The notes under the pieces: generated by a model
Database searches by the model: none
What the model was told of the DNA's origin: nothing
What the model saw: only the letters and a program-made list of their open reading frames with translations
Position numbers and translations under genes: made by a program
DNA from: Aureobasidium sp. EXF-3400
Lineage: Eukaryota; Ascomycota; Dothideomycetes; Dothideales; Saccotheciaceae
Direction of reading: 5' to 3'
Length of the DNA: 64,000 nt
Assembly (NCBI GenBank): GCA_024195585.1
Contig: SWBL01000130.1
Coordinates: forward strand, 59,827 to 123,826
Shown here: in pieces, positions 1 to 11,206 of the stretch
Position numbering within the stretch: the first letter of the stretch is position 1
How the letters are laid out: each line of letters starts with the position of its first letter

Positions 1-178
1 GTGTGTGGTAATGGCGTGTCTTGCGACCGTCAATTTGTTGCTCGCCGCATCTTTGGCAAGTCCGACTTTCCGCCAAGAATTTCAGCTTGGGCCTCTTTCC
101 TCTTTGACCCTCATGCGACTCTCGACGCACCTCCGATGAACACAAGAACATCATATCCTCATTGGATCGTTGTTTTGT

Positions 179-2096
179 CTAATTAGGTCCTGCTGCAGTA
201 AGGAAATCGAAGTCAGCGCCCTCCTCAGCTTGATTCACACATCGCTCGTACAGCCCGCGATATCCTCGCTGCTTCCCACTGATCCTTTTCGTACCATGCT
301 CTTCCTTCTTCTTGGCCGCTACTCGTGCAGCAATACGTTTCGTCAGCTCTTCGTCTGACACGTGCAGTCTGAGAAGCCTCTTTTCCACATCACATTCAAT
401 CAAGTCTCCATCTTCCACACACCCGAATACAGAATCCGGTAGTGCTGACTCCGGAGAGATGTGCAAGACGATTGTGCCGCCAGCTGTGCCAGACATGCGT
501 CCGTCGGATATGCGCAACATATCCTTGACACCTTCAGCTCCTAGTTTGCGAGGAATCGGGATAACGCCGGCTTCCGGCATACCAGGATTACCGATTGGTC
601 CCACGCTCTGCAAGACCAGCACTGAGTCTTTGGTTACGGGTAGGTCTGGGTCATCGATACGCAAAGCCATGTCAGCTGTGTTCTTGAAGACTACAGCACG
701 ACCCGTGTGGCTGAGAAGGCTTCTGTCCTTTGAAGCCGCTGCTTTCATGACTGCTCCCCTAGGAGCTATGTTCCCACGCAAGACCACGATCCCCGAATCT
801 GGATATAGTGGATCTGATAGTGGTCTGATGAGTTCGCTTGAATACTTGAACGTTTTGAATGGTGTAGCCTCAAGTTCTTCGCCTAAGGTCTTGCCGTTGA
901 TCGTCTTGGCTTCCAGATGCAGCAATGGCTTAAGTGTATGCAACAAAGCAAGTATGCCGCCAGCATTATGGAAGTCGGTCATCTATACACTGTCAGCTTG
1001 AACATGGCAAAGGTCTCGATTGCTTGTCGCCTACGTAGTTGTCTCCTGTCGGCTTGAGGTCAACAAGCAGTGGTGTCTTCCTGCCGACCTCGTCGAAAGT
1101 GTCTAGAGTGATTGATCCAGCAATATCGGGGTGTCGGTTCACAATAGCCATCAAGTGCACTACAGCATTGGTCGATCCTCCAATAGCCTGAAGCACAGTG
1201 ATGGCATTGAGAAAGGATTCCTTCGTAAGTATCGACTGAGGAAGTCTTTTGGCGGCAGCAGCAGCGACTGCATTAGCACCAGTCCGTTCAGCAATCCTCA
1301 AACGCGCCGAGGAAACAGCTGCCGCCGAAGCACCGTCGAAAGGCATCAGACCCAGTGCAACAGTGATGCAAGCCATGGTACTCGCAGTCCCCATCACACC
1401 ACAAGTTCCTGCCTGTCAACGATCAGCAAAATGATCAACAGATAGAAAAGACAAACTACTAACCGTAGGAGCAAGCTCCTCATTAACAGCACCAATATCC
1501 TCCATATCAATTTCTCCCGCCCTATACGCCGCCCAATGACTCCTGCAATCCGTACAGGCACCCACTCTCACTCCTCTACTCGATCCGGGCATCATAGGTC
1601 CCGTAACCAGCGGCAAACACACCTTATTCGCCGAAACGGCACCCATCAATTGCGCAGGAACAGTCTTATCACACCCACCAATCGCAACCACCGCATCCAC
1701 CGGTTGCGCTTTAATCATCTCCTCCGTATCCATACTCATTAAATTCCTCAAAAACATGCTTGTCGGCGACGAAAAACTCTCATGTACACTGATGGTGGGA
1801 AATTCAATGGCTAGACCTCCCTGTAGATGTATTCCTCGTTTTACTGCTTCCAGGAGTTGGGGTATGTTTGCGTGACAAGGGTTGAATGCTGAATATGTGT
1901 TTATAATGCCGATTATGGGGCGTGAGAGGGCATCTTCGCCATATCCGACTGCTTTGATGAATACCTTTCGGAGGAAGAGGGAGAAGTGGGCGTCGCCGTA
2001 GGATGTGAGGCCTTGTCGTAGGCCGGTTGTGGCTGTGAGGGGTTTGGAGAGGTCGTAGTCATTTTGAGGATCGATCTTAGCTTCTTGGTTTTCCAT
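179..2096 (-). CDS. IlvD/Edd-family dehydratase (dihydroxy-acid or sugar-acid dehydratase)
   Basis: Three exons on the minus strand (2096-1464, 1412-1035, 982-179) join in phase to 604 residues; the introns are 51 and 52 nt. The family uses an Fe-S cluster to dehydrate 2,3-dihydroxy acids or aldonic acids. Seen directly: a Cys in NPCHANIP (about residue 74), GGCDKTVPA (Cys about 142) and GTCGVMGTASTM (Cys about 215), which match the three cluster ligands; the exon 1/2 junction rebuilds the third motif, which supports the splice. The N-terminus begins almost directly with the catalytic domain and shows no obvious mitochondrial presequence, unlike the usual fungal Ilv3. The stretch LTSYGDAHFSLFLRK resembles paralogues assigned to sugar-acid dehydration. 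A role in sugar-acid catabolism is therefore an inference, strengthened by the decayed Ldh2-family gene about 1.3 kb away. Family assignment is firm; the substrate is open. Confidence 0.9.
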
Positions 2097-2352
2097 GATG
2101 TTTGGATGTCTGTACTGAGAATGAGGAGATTGTATTGGATGAAGTAGTCTTTGGTATGGTCATGAGTGTTGTGGATGATGTGATTGGAGATGCCCCACTA
2201 TACCCCTCCGCACTTCTCTCCAGGGTCCTTTGGCTTGACTTTAGCCGCATGTCTAATTATCAGGTATAAAATTGCTGGCTGTCATCTTCGCTGAGATCTT
2301 GGTCCGTAATAAAAATGCAAAAGGGGAATCATCTTCATTTCGGCGGTCTGAG

Positions 2353-3129
2353 CTAACGGGTCTTCTTTCCAATTCGCCTATTGTACTCTCTGCGATATGC
2401 GTCCTGGAATGATTCAGCGTCCGGAGCAAGAGGTTTGCTCAAGGCTCTTTTCCTCTCAGCTTGACGCTCGTCGAGCCCACCGATAGTTTCATCTGCGTCT
2501 CTGATGCCGGCACATTGCTGTCTATACCTGATTTGTTCCATGCTGCTGCCATAGTGCACAGCAGACACTGTGACAGGTTCTTTATGATCGTTCTTGTCTG
2601 CCTCCATACTTTGTTGACGAGTGTTTGGAGTGCTTGGTCTAGCTTGCAGCTTCGATGGCGTTCTCGGCATCTCATATCCCTCTTTTGACTTATCGTTCGA
2701 GCTGTGGCGTGCTGTCCTGGTAGGATCAATGACAACGAAGTCGTCCTGGTCACTGACAACTGACCAGCTATCGTCAGATTCATCGTCTGAAGATAGAGAC
2801 ACGTTCGTCATGTCGTTCTCGGTAGCCAGACTGAGGTCGTCCATCAATGCCGTCAGGACACTAATAGTTGATTGTGGGACCTCGGGATTTGTGTGAGCGG
2901 TTGTCTCGTCGCGTTGGATGAGTTCCACAGGTTTCTTCGCTTTTATGGTGTCTAATCTCGTAGTTGCTTGTGCTTGGGGTACTTTGCTGATTTGTGCGAC
3001 ACATGGGTCATCGATTGCATTCGTTTCTTGAGGTACGGCTCCGATTTGTACGAACGCGTCCGACATCGCCATCTGGAGGCCACACTGCAAGGCATAAGCT
3101 GATGGGTTGTCGGACTCGGTGTGGGACAT
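2353..3129 (-). CDS. hypothetical acidic protein, 258 aa
   Basis: Single-exon open frame. The frame is open further upstream (to 3282), but the ATG at 3129 is preferred because the extra N-terminal stretch is basic and unlike the rest. The body is hydrophilic and probably largely disordered. There is an acidic serine patch around residues 110-140 (SSDDESDDSWSVVSDQDD), and the C-terminus is basic (YRREYNRRIGKKTR). There is no signal peptide or membrane segment. No family is recognised. It lies between the dehydratase gene, which runs the same way, and the broken Ldh2 gene, which runs away from it. Confidence 0.6.
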   Translation of the reverse strand: MSHTESDNPSAYALQCGLQMAMSDAFVQIGAVPQETNAIDDPCVAQISKVPQAQATTRLDTIKAKKPVELIQRDETTAHTNPEVPQSTISVLTALMDDLSLATENDMTNVSLSSDDESDDSWSVVSDQDDFVVIDPTRTARHSSNDKSKEGYEMPRTPSKLQARPSTPNTRQQSMEADKNDHKEPVTVSAVHYGSSMEQIRYRQQCAGIRDADETIGGLDERQAERKRALSKPLAPDAESFQDAYRREYNRRIGKKTR

Positions 3130-3429
3130 GTTGTTGGCGAAGATGTCAAAGTGTCGGTGGGTAACTGCGCGGTTTTTGAGATGACTTCGCCGGATCCTTT
3201 TTTCCGATGACCAGACAGATGATCGGGGAGAGAAGTGTAAACAACCAGCCATCGGAGGTCCTCGACTTCTTGTACCTTCCACAATTCACTCATACTAACT
3301 CACTTTTCCCGTGCACAGGCCGCCTGCAAACCACGAGAGCCACGCTTATGCTTATGCTTAATCTGCAATGCTCACTACAAGCCGCTGCTTTTCAGAAATT
3401 ATCGCAGGCTAGATCTTCATCGAGACAAG

Positions 3430-4619
3430 ATGACTATGGTCAGGACGAGACGGTGTGTTGTTGGTGGTGGTATGGTTGAAGCTTTTTGGAGACGCCCCAC
3501 ACCACTCTGCACAACTCTCCCGACCTCTGTATGTGTCAACCGAGCTACGACACCACATGTCCTGACCTTTGCTCTCACGAAAGGTGATCAGAGCTTGTGG
3601 CAGGTATGTCAGCCGTATTTTCCTAAGCAAATCGAGCCTCCACAGTGGCAGATTGTATTGTTGCGGCAGATCTGAGAGGAGTAGACGCCCACGGCGTTGA
3701 CAGGATCCCTTCTTATGTAGCTCGGATCCGGCAAGGCGTATTGGATCCAGCAGCAAAACCAGAGTCGAAGGAAATCACACCTGTTGTTGCTCAAGTCGAT
3801 GGCAAGAACAGGTTTAGGTTTGTTGCCGCGAAGCTCGGTATGGCCAAGGCTATTGATATGGCCACGATATTTGGTATCGGCACGGTATCGATGAAACACT
3901 CCAATCACTTTGGAATGTCGGCATGGGTGGTGCGCAAGCTTTGAACGCTGGGCTCATGTCCCTTGTGTTCACCAACTCTTCTCCAGCATTACCGGTCTGG
4001 GAAGGCAAGTCAAAGCTCATGGGGGTGTCGTCTATTGCTTGTGCGGCTCCTGAAAATGGGCATCCTTTCATCTCGGACATGGCACCATTCATCGCAGCGC
4101 GCGGCAAGATACAGAGCGAAGCGCCGTGGTGAGAATATACCCAAAGACTGGGCACCAGACTCCGACGGCCGACAGACAAATGACCCATCGAGAGCTCTCG
4201 AGGGTGTCAAGTTACCAATGGGTGGCCCTGAAGGCAGTGCATTGGCCGTTATGATGAATGTTTTCAGTGCAGTATTGTCCGGTCCTGGTTTTGCTGGTCA
4301 TGTCACCAACCCATATGATCCATCACGGCCAGCGAAATTTCTTAGTAGCGATCAAACCAGACTTATCCATAAACATGATGAGTTCAAAGAGAGAATGGAG
4401 TATCTTAATCAACGTGTCGTCGGCTCGTACGAGATGGCTGGAGTCAATCGCATCTATATGCCTGGCAAATCGGAGCAACTCATCCAAGAAGAGAGGGTGC
4501 GATCGGCAATCCTCTACGTTGAAGCAGAGATCGAGGCGTTGAACGAAGAGGCCAAGAGGATTGGCTCATACGAGATCATGGTGACGGACTGGGAAGAGCA
4601 GACGGAATCCAAGAACTGA
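3430..4619 (+). pseudogene. decayed Ldh2-family malate/L-lactate dehydrogenase-type oxidoreductase
   Basis: Homology to the NAD(P)-dependent Ldh2/malate-lactate dehydrogenase family is clear but jumps between reading frames. Recognisable blocks in order are AADLRGVDAHGVDRI (about 3660-3705), SNHFGMSAW (about 3900-3925), ALNAGLMSLVFTNSSP (about 3935-3985), a block beginning RRGENIPKDWAPDSDG (about 4125-4175), PMGGPEGSALAVMMNVFS (about 4215-4270), FLVAIKPDLSIN (about 4337-4375) and DEFKERMEYLNQRVVG (from about 4379). Frame changes fall near 3930, 4108, 4335 and 4375, and none has an intron-sized gap with splice sites. Near the 5' end the family-like frame also meets a TAA at 3624-3626, although a 42-nt GTATGT..CACAG intron (3604-3645) could remove that one. 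The start is uncertain. The reading ends at the TGA at 4617-4619. I conclude that the gene is dead; base-calling errors are a weaker alternative because the breaks are not in homopolymers. Confidence 0.8.
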
Positions 4620-5962
4620 TCGTCAGCGTTTCGCTGTGCAATGATGAGGTGCAGTCTCTTTAGACCAGGAAATAAGAGTAGCCATCGCGATCTCCTATCG
4701 CCTACTTACAGTGGCCTATTGTATGATGATCCCCTCCCCATACAAGGCAGTGCGGCTGTGCCTAATCTTTGTATATATCTGGGCAGCCGAAGCAGAGAAT
4801 TCTTTCATATTAGGCAATCGCATTCGGTCATGATCCGGATTTAATCAAGAGAGTGGAGTGCTAATGTCGAAGAGTCGGACTGTTGGAGACGGCCGACACA
4901 GAGACTCGGCGTGTGACTCGGTAAGAGGTGTGGGTGCACAGGCCGGAAGTTGCGACCGACTGATGACGCCGATTTCAATGTTGGTCCCAAGTTTTCTTCT
5001 GCAAGTTCCCACCCATCTCTGACGTTTGGCTGATGAATCAAACAGCATCCTCGATCATCGAGGCGAGAATGTTCATCGTTCGATCTGTCCTGGGGCGACG
5101 AAACAGATACAGGTAGGTGTTTGTAGATGTGATGCCCTGTCAGCACCAAGCAGCATCCCCAGGGGCTTGCTTTCTTTTGCCGGATCACACAATACAAGAC
5201 TGGGGCGATGGCACGATCCTCGTGTGCCGCTCCGATACCTGCGAACGACCATGCGCCGAACATGTCTTGAAACGGCTCTCCCAAATCCTCCTGCTTCCCC
5301 GGTCCCACTTTGATGGTTTTTCCAAGCGATAAGAGTAGCTATACAATTCTGGTGCGTGGTACTCGTAGTAGAGCAGTCATACTCCATGACTTCATACTCG
5401 ATGCCTCTGTCTCATTGCCACCAGATCATCGTGCCCCTTCTGCATCATGTTTGTTACAACCCATTTTAAATGATGTTGTAGCTCGCGATCTTCAGGGCCC
5501 TCCCGAAGAGCCTCACACTTGCACGCCCGCTGCTCCACTCTGGCACCCGGATCATGATCTCCAGGTCAGATGCGCTCATAGACGGCTTCGATACACGCCT
5601 ATTCCACGATCTCCGCCTGTGTTTCTGCACCGCTCGTATGATGAAGACTGACTTCTGAGTAGCTGACTCTCGCATACGCAGCCTTATGTTCCCGTACTTC
5701 TCCGCAATCGCGACTATTCTCACACCACCGGCCTGACTACGGTTTTGCTAATAACAATCCTGCGAATCTTCTCCCCTTCTCACTATTCTAAGCAGATTGC
5801 TTGCGCGGCTCAGATCAGATCGGGCCCCCAATAGGTACTGCCGTCATCGGGTTTCTAGAAATTTTGCATGGTGGAAGGATTACTTATAGCCATCGAGTTC
5901 GTTCCTTCTCGTCCCATCTTTACATCAACATTTAGCTCTATACACGACTACCCATAACCACC
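4620..5962. other. intergenic region without a confident gene
   Basis: Open frames of 70-155 codons occur on both strands, mainly minus-strand frames at 4841-5308, 5073-5387 and 5466-5723. None shows a recognisable domain, none joins cleanly to another, and composition looks non-coding. A degraded gene on the minus strand cannot be excluded. The segment before 5963 is the likely promoter and leader of the following small gene. Confidence 0.5.
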
Positions 5963-6390
5963 ATGCCTTCCCATACTATGCACACAACCAACTCGCAAGA
6001 CTCTCTCACATCAAATATGGCTAGCATCACGTTACGACCAGTCAAGTAAGTCTACCTGAACAAGGTGTTCTCTATCCCAATACTCACACCTTTCGCAGAC
6101 AAGTCCGCTTCGCCTCGGAACTCTCGTTCGAAGGAGAGTCCAGTTTGTCGGCGTCAAACTCTTTCTCCGACTCGTATAAGGACTGGTCTCCTGATGCACC
6201 AACAAGTCCTACTATGCATCACGATTCCCGATTAGCGCGCGACAATAGTGAAGACAGACAATCCAGCACACGGCATACCGTTCCTTATGGTTCATCTCGG
6301 AGGGAGTCTGTAGAAGACTTCGATGATATCAAACGCCGATGGTCCATCGAATCTTTGTCTGAACAGGCTTCTGCGATAGACGAGGAGTAA
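5963..6390 (+). CDS. small serine-rich hypothetical protein, 124 aa
   Basis: Two exons (5963-6045 and 6099-6390) with a 53-nt intron that has a GTAAGT donor and a CGCAG acceptor; phases join to give PVKQVRFASELSFE across the splice. The ATG lies in an ACCACCATG context. The product is serine-rich and hydrophilic, without signal peptide or membrane helix. It ends in a charged segment, with SSRRESVEDFDDIKRRWS near residue 95-110 that looks like a kinase-target or docking type of sequence. No family is recognised. It stands alone, with long gene-free flanks on both sides. Confidence 0.65.
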
Positions 6391-7769
6391 GCCTGGTCAC
6401 CAAAGCCTACTCTTAACGAACCTTGGTGCGCTTCATCATCAGAAGGCGCCTTTTACGATCACACGACTTTACGATTACAATGTATGCTTCTATTGGCGCT
6501 ATAATTTGGGAGTACATGAGGAAAGGACGGTGCCATTGAGATTACGGAACAGGGTTATGATGACAGCCAGCGGATTTGACAACTTGGCTTGATGTGACTA
6601 TATGGGACTCGGTCAGCAGGTCATATGTGCCGTTTTTAGACACGAATATCGAAATGGGGTCTGAATGGATGATTTGGAGGTCTCTCGTCGCCCAAAGAAT
6701 GCTATTGGTGCGACGGCAGGTTGCCGAAATTCTCCCTGCAGCCTCACGTCAAGACTTCAGAATTTCAACTATCTCCTTTCCTCAGCACTTTCCTCAATCT
6801 GACCCGCGATTCGCTCTCTGCCCCTTTCAACCGCTTGAACTTGCATGGCATCTGTGATATAAGCGGGAATATAGCCATATACGACAAGCTCGGTCGCGCG
6901 CTTGATCTTGCGGCCTTCTCTAGTAAGTTCTTTTCCAACTAGTCCCCGCACTGTCAAATCTCTTTTCCAACGTCCATTCACGCGAGTTGTCTATGCTTGC
7001 ATGCGAAAAAACTTTGTTTAAGTTCTAGAAGGAACAATGATAGTCGAGTATGCTCATCTGCCTCGCTTGTGCAATTGACCGAAGAGTCTGTCATCATGAT
7101 CGTACAGTAAAGACAACGACGTTCAAAAAGAGGTATTTTTCCAACATCTTGTATCTGGTGAAGTTCAAACAGAACTCTTTGCGACCTGTCTGGAGTCGAA
7201 GTCAGTAATGCTCTGCTCGAAGATTAACTGCGAGGACTGGGATGTCGGTGAGGCCTTGACCTACTGCAACTGCTAGTCCGTTGCTTTGACAAACGTCTGC
7301 GAGTTGAGAGCTGAACACCTCGTATCAAACTGGTTTCCCAGGCGAAGACAACTAACGTGAGGTTTCTTACCACTAACTCGTGCTCTGCTCAATTCCAGCT
7401 CAATGATTGGCCTGATCGCTACGAGCTATTCTAGATTCACCGAGTCAATTACTTCTGCCAGAGAGGCTAAGTCTGCGAAGCATCAACAGGGGCAGAGTCC
7501 GAGAAGTGACTACACCGAAAAGTCGCTGCTGCATAATACTGACCGGGACTAATCTCAGAGTAGCGTCAAGGCAAGGGACCGTGCGAAACGCCTCTCTTCT
7601 GAACGAGATGATAGCACAAGCACTTGCCGTCTAGAACAGTTCTACTCTGCACCGCCAACAATGAATGACTCTTTGCATGTCAGTCTGTTGGGCAAGAGCC
7701 AAGTGAAGTTTTCAGCTCTCCTCCAACAGTGTCGGAGATGCCGATAGGTTATCAGAGGCGCAACAAGAG
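6391..7769. other. intergenic region, about 1.4 kb, upstream of a secreted-protein gene
   Basis: No frame longer than about 90 codons and no recognisable domain on either strand. The right part is probably promoter of the gene at 7858. I see no RNA gene or repeat in it. Confidence 0.5.
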
Positions 7770-7776
7770 TATATAA
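7770..7776 (+). promoter_or_regulatory. TATA-like box upstream of the secreted-protein gene
   Basis: TATATAA lies 82 bases before the ATG at 7858 and is followed by a CA-rich leader, which is a usual fungal core promoter arrangement. The position is suggestive only; no transcript start is known. Confidence 0.45.
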
Positions 7777-7857
7777 GCCACTCGAAGGACGTCAAAACCA
7801 CAAGACAGAACAGCACTCAACCATCATCGATCTCATACTATCGATCTCTCGGACATC

Positions 7858-9713
7858 ATGCGCACCTCCATTGCTCTGAACAGCATCGCCTTTGCGCTTT
7901 CAGTCGCAGCTTTGCCCTTGGAAGTCTCATCTAATAATGCCACGAACATAACTGTGCCCGCCGGCATGTACCTTGCAGATGATGGCTCCATCAGGATTTC
8001 TCTTGCACGCCGTCAAGATATCGACTTCGATCTCGTGGACGAGTCGCCTGAGCCAACAGTGGCAATTGACGACTCGAGCAACTACAACCAACAAGCCGCT
8101 GTTGATGCCGTTAACACAGAGGTGGAGACCAACCCTCTTCCTCAGAGACGTGACACAGATCTCCATCGCCGCGATATCGTGGTTGAGACCTCAAATGGCT
8201 ACACGTCAAATGTTCAAATCAAGAATGCGGCCATGAGCGTCCCCAAAAACTGTCAGGGTTCGGTATGTACAGTCAGCATATCTTTGATGACCCCGATAGT
8301 TAATGGTATCATAGGACACTTTCCTAGGCTCTAAGCTTTTCACCACAGGTCCCTTTGATACTACCCTTTGTGCTGCAGCTTGCACGTGAGTGGAACAAGA
8401 GCTCATCTCTGGGGACGATTTACTGAAACGGAAGGACAGTGCCCAGAGCGAATACAACGTCCGCCATCCTCCTACCAATGGTGTCGCGAAGACCTGTCAG
8501 TTCTACAATACGTACGCGATGTACAGAAACGATGTCTACCAAGGCCAGTACTGGTAAGTTGCATTTTAATCTCCATGATCTGTAGTAATCTTCGACTAAT
8601 GTGTTCAGCTCTATGTATACACAAGCATGGGATGCAAGCTATGCCAAGAATGATGGCCAGTGGCGTGGAAGCGTACACTACACAATGGGCTTGAGCTACA
8701 TTGCTTCCAACGCAACCCAGTCGGGAGACGTCAGTTGTCCTTCTGACGTGCCTTATCTCAGCCAGAACGGTGGAGCTTTCTGCACTGCGTTCATTGACTA
8801 TGTTCCTCCCACATCGACCGTGTCGACAATCACTGTCACACCGGCCGTTTCTGTCCTGACTTCCACTCAGAGCAGCATTATCACCAACACTGCCTACAGC
8901 ACTCAGCTCACCACTGACGTACAGACCGCCACTGTCACTCGCAACATGAAGAGAGATGTTCAAACTCCTGCATCTCTATCAACCTGGTCTCCTTCTCGTA
9001 TCTCTGCTGCCTGCTCGTCAGTCGCGACCGGCACTGAAACCGTCACCGCTACCGAGACCGCTTCCACTCCTCTCAGCACCACTTTCACAACCCAGATGAT
9101 TACACAGACTCAGACTGTTCCCACCACCGTGGTGATCAAGTCTACCACCACGAAATCCGTCGATCCTATCGCAACACCCATCAAGGGTCTCAACATCGTT
9201 CAGAACCCTTCCTTCGAGAACGGTCAAAACAACTGGCGTGTCGACTACCCTAACGGATTCAGCTGGACCGCAAACGCCTATGTCTTCACGTACGCAGGTG
9301 CAGCCCAATCAGGAAGCAATTATGCGTAAGTTTCCAAAAGTCTCAATCCAGATTAGCCACGAAGCTTTTACTGACTTGCGCAATCCAGTATCTACCATGT
9401 AGGACAAGGTGCCATCGACTTTGTTCAGACCCTGACTGGTCTATCAAACACCGCCGCATATCATCTCACCTTCTACACCCACACTTTGCTCAATGGCAAC
9501 CCATGCTCAATTCAGGTTTTCATGGGTTCTGACAAGATTATGGACACTCCGCTCTCTGACAGTGCAGGATATGGATCGGCCGGGTACAATAAGCGTGATG
9601 TGGATGTTCGCCCCACTGCTTACACTCAGGATTTGCGCATCCGCCTGTCCTGTACTAAGCCCGATCACACTGCGAACCTGTTCATGGACACTGTTTCCTT
9701 CTTTGCGCTCTAA
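7858..9713 (+). CDS. secreted protein with C-terminal carbohydrate-binding-like module
   Basis: Five exons (7858-8262, 8315-8385, 8440-8553, 8609-9325, 9389-9713), all joining in phase, give 543 residues. The N-terminus is a classical signal peptide (about residues 1-19, ending ALSVAALP). Next comes a pro-like region with LARRQ and QRRD dibasic sites that could be cleaved by a Kex2-type protease. A cysteine-containing domain follows, spread over exons 2-4, with DTFLGSKLFTTGPFD, CQFYNTYAMYRND and YTQAWDASYAKND. A Ser/Thr-rich linker (about residues 255-360) probably carries O-glycans. The C-terminus begins with IVQNPSFENGQNNWRVD, a start typical of jelly-roll carbohydrate-binding modules. It is probably cell-wall associated or extracellular; no catalytic motif is visible. 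The architecture resembles a family of uncharacterised ascomycete surface proteins. Confidence 0.85.
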
Positions 9714-9971
9714 GAATGGTTTAGTTGGGAGGTGTATCTGTAAGCAATGCTTCGTGGTTAGGACAGTTTGGATTTACAAAAGTCATGCCTTAAAGGTTGA
9801 TAAATACAAAATTGCAAATACTAGACGAGTCTGAATTGCATCTAAGTAATTTTCACTGTTCGGGTCGTCATTACTGAGATCATACTGTAGCTCTGTCTGT
9901 TCTGTCTGAGTCATTATGAAACACTATCCTCTCCGATCCATGGTTGAAATTCTCAACAGCGAGGCATAGAA

Positions 9972-10498
9972 TCAGCACCTTCCACACCGACACGGCTGAC
10001 CATTCAAGCTCCAGAAACAAAACTCGACAGGCCCAGCCAGATCCCGCGAATCTTGCATCTTCTCAACGATATGCGTATGGTCACTCTTCTCCTTACATCT
10101 CTCTGGCAACGACACTGTCTTTGTGTTCGCTGGCTTACTTTTCGCTATCAGACTCATCAATATACGGCCCTCCAATAGCTTCATAGCTTCAACATACCTT
10201 CCATTCTTGTCATCGCAACCTGTGGTGTGTTCTGCTTTCCCAAAACTTCTGCTTTGGTCAATCGTTCACGCAAACACTTCTTGTAGCGTGTGATGGCTTC
10301 TTCCTCGTGATCGAGTATATCCCACCAAATAGGGCTTTCGAAGTCGTCTACCTCTTCGGAGCTACTGACGGAGGAAGTATCCGAGTCGTAGCGCTTGCAG
10401 GGCTTGCAGGTGATGTATGAGTGTTGTTTGGAGGTGGGTATTGTGGGTGGAGTATGGAGCAAGGGCTCGAGATCGTAGAGATGGTTCCAGTTTGACAT
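9972..10498 (-). CDS. hypothetical protein, two exons
   Basis: Exon 1 (10498-10198) and exon 2 (10144-9972) join over a 53-nt intron with a GTATGT donor and a GATAG acceptor. Without splicing, exon 1 stops a few codons later at 10181. The spliced product has 157 residues. It has an N-terminal CKPC pair, an acidic serine patch (SSVSSSEEVDDFESP), a Trp pair (PIWWDILDHEEE) and a Cys-rich C-terminal end (PCRCGRC). No family is recognised. The intron lacks a clear branch site, so the single-exon 105-residue form remains possible. Confidence 0.5.
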
Positions 10499-11206
10499 TT
10501 GTTGCAGTAGATGGAAGTATCGAATTTCAATGGATATCAGTTGATGAGATACTGCACAAAGAGATGAATGGTTGACTCCAGGCTTGTTTATGAGATACTC
10601 CAGACACTGTAAGCCTGACTTGATCTCTTATACCTACATTTCTTTTTCACGGAATGGATTTGTATACCGATTGCGTCCGTATGGTATTCTCGTAGACAGG
10701 AGACATTGTGCATTCATCCGGGGCGGTTAAGCTAGCCTCACCTGACGCCCAGCAGAGATCGCGACATGGTGAAGTGCCACCACCACGCGATTCTTGCCTC
10801 CCTTTGTGTCTCTCCTGCTTATGGCGATGCAGAGCCACAATGCCACACGCTGGACGTCCAATTGGGCGCAGTAAAACCCAAGGCTTCATACGCAGCGCGT
10901 GGTGTAGTGATATCGAAATTTCGCTACATCTGCTGAGAAAGCTGGCTATTGAGTGGTCATTCAAACGGGATATTATGAACATGTCCAGATCAACTGCATC
11001 TATACCCTCTGAGTGTACCGAACCATTACCTATTACCAACAAGAACACCCTTCCGCGGACAATGTTTGCGCCATAATATACTCGTAGAATCCCGATTAAT
11101 CCTATTACTGAGCCAGATCTGCCATTTGATAATCCTATATTCGTGCGCTGTGATGCCTCTCGTACACCTCCGAGCAGAACAAAGAAAATGCACCTAAGTC
11201 CAGACA
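10499..11206. other. intergenic region, no confident gene
   Basis: A 187-codon minus-strand frame (10647-11210) exists, but it starts directly beyond the stop of the neighbouring gene, shows no domain and has unusual composition. I treat it as chance or as the 3' UTR of that gene. Confidence 0.45.

Noticed and set aside
312..1001. 229-codon plus-strand frame
   Set aside because: It lies antisense to the third exon of the IlvD/Edd gene, whose frame carries the family motifs; the plus-strand reading shows no domain.
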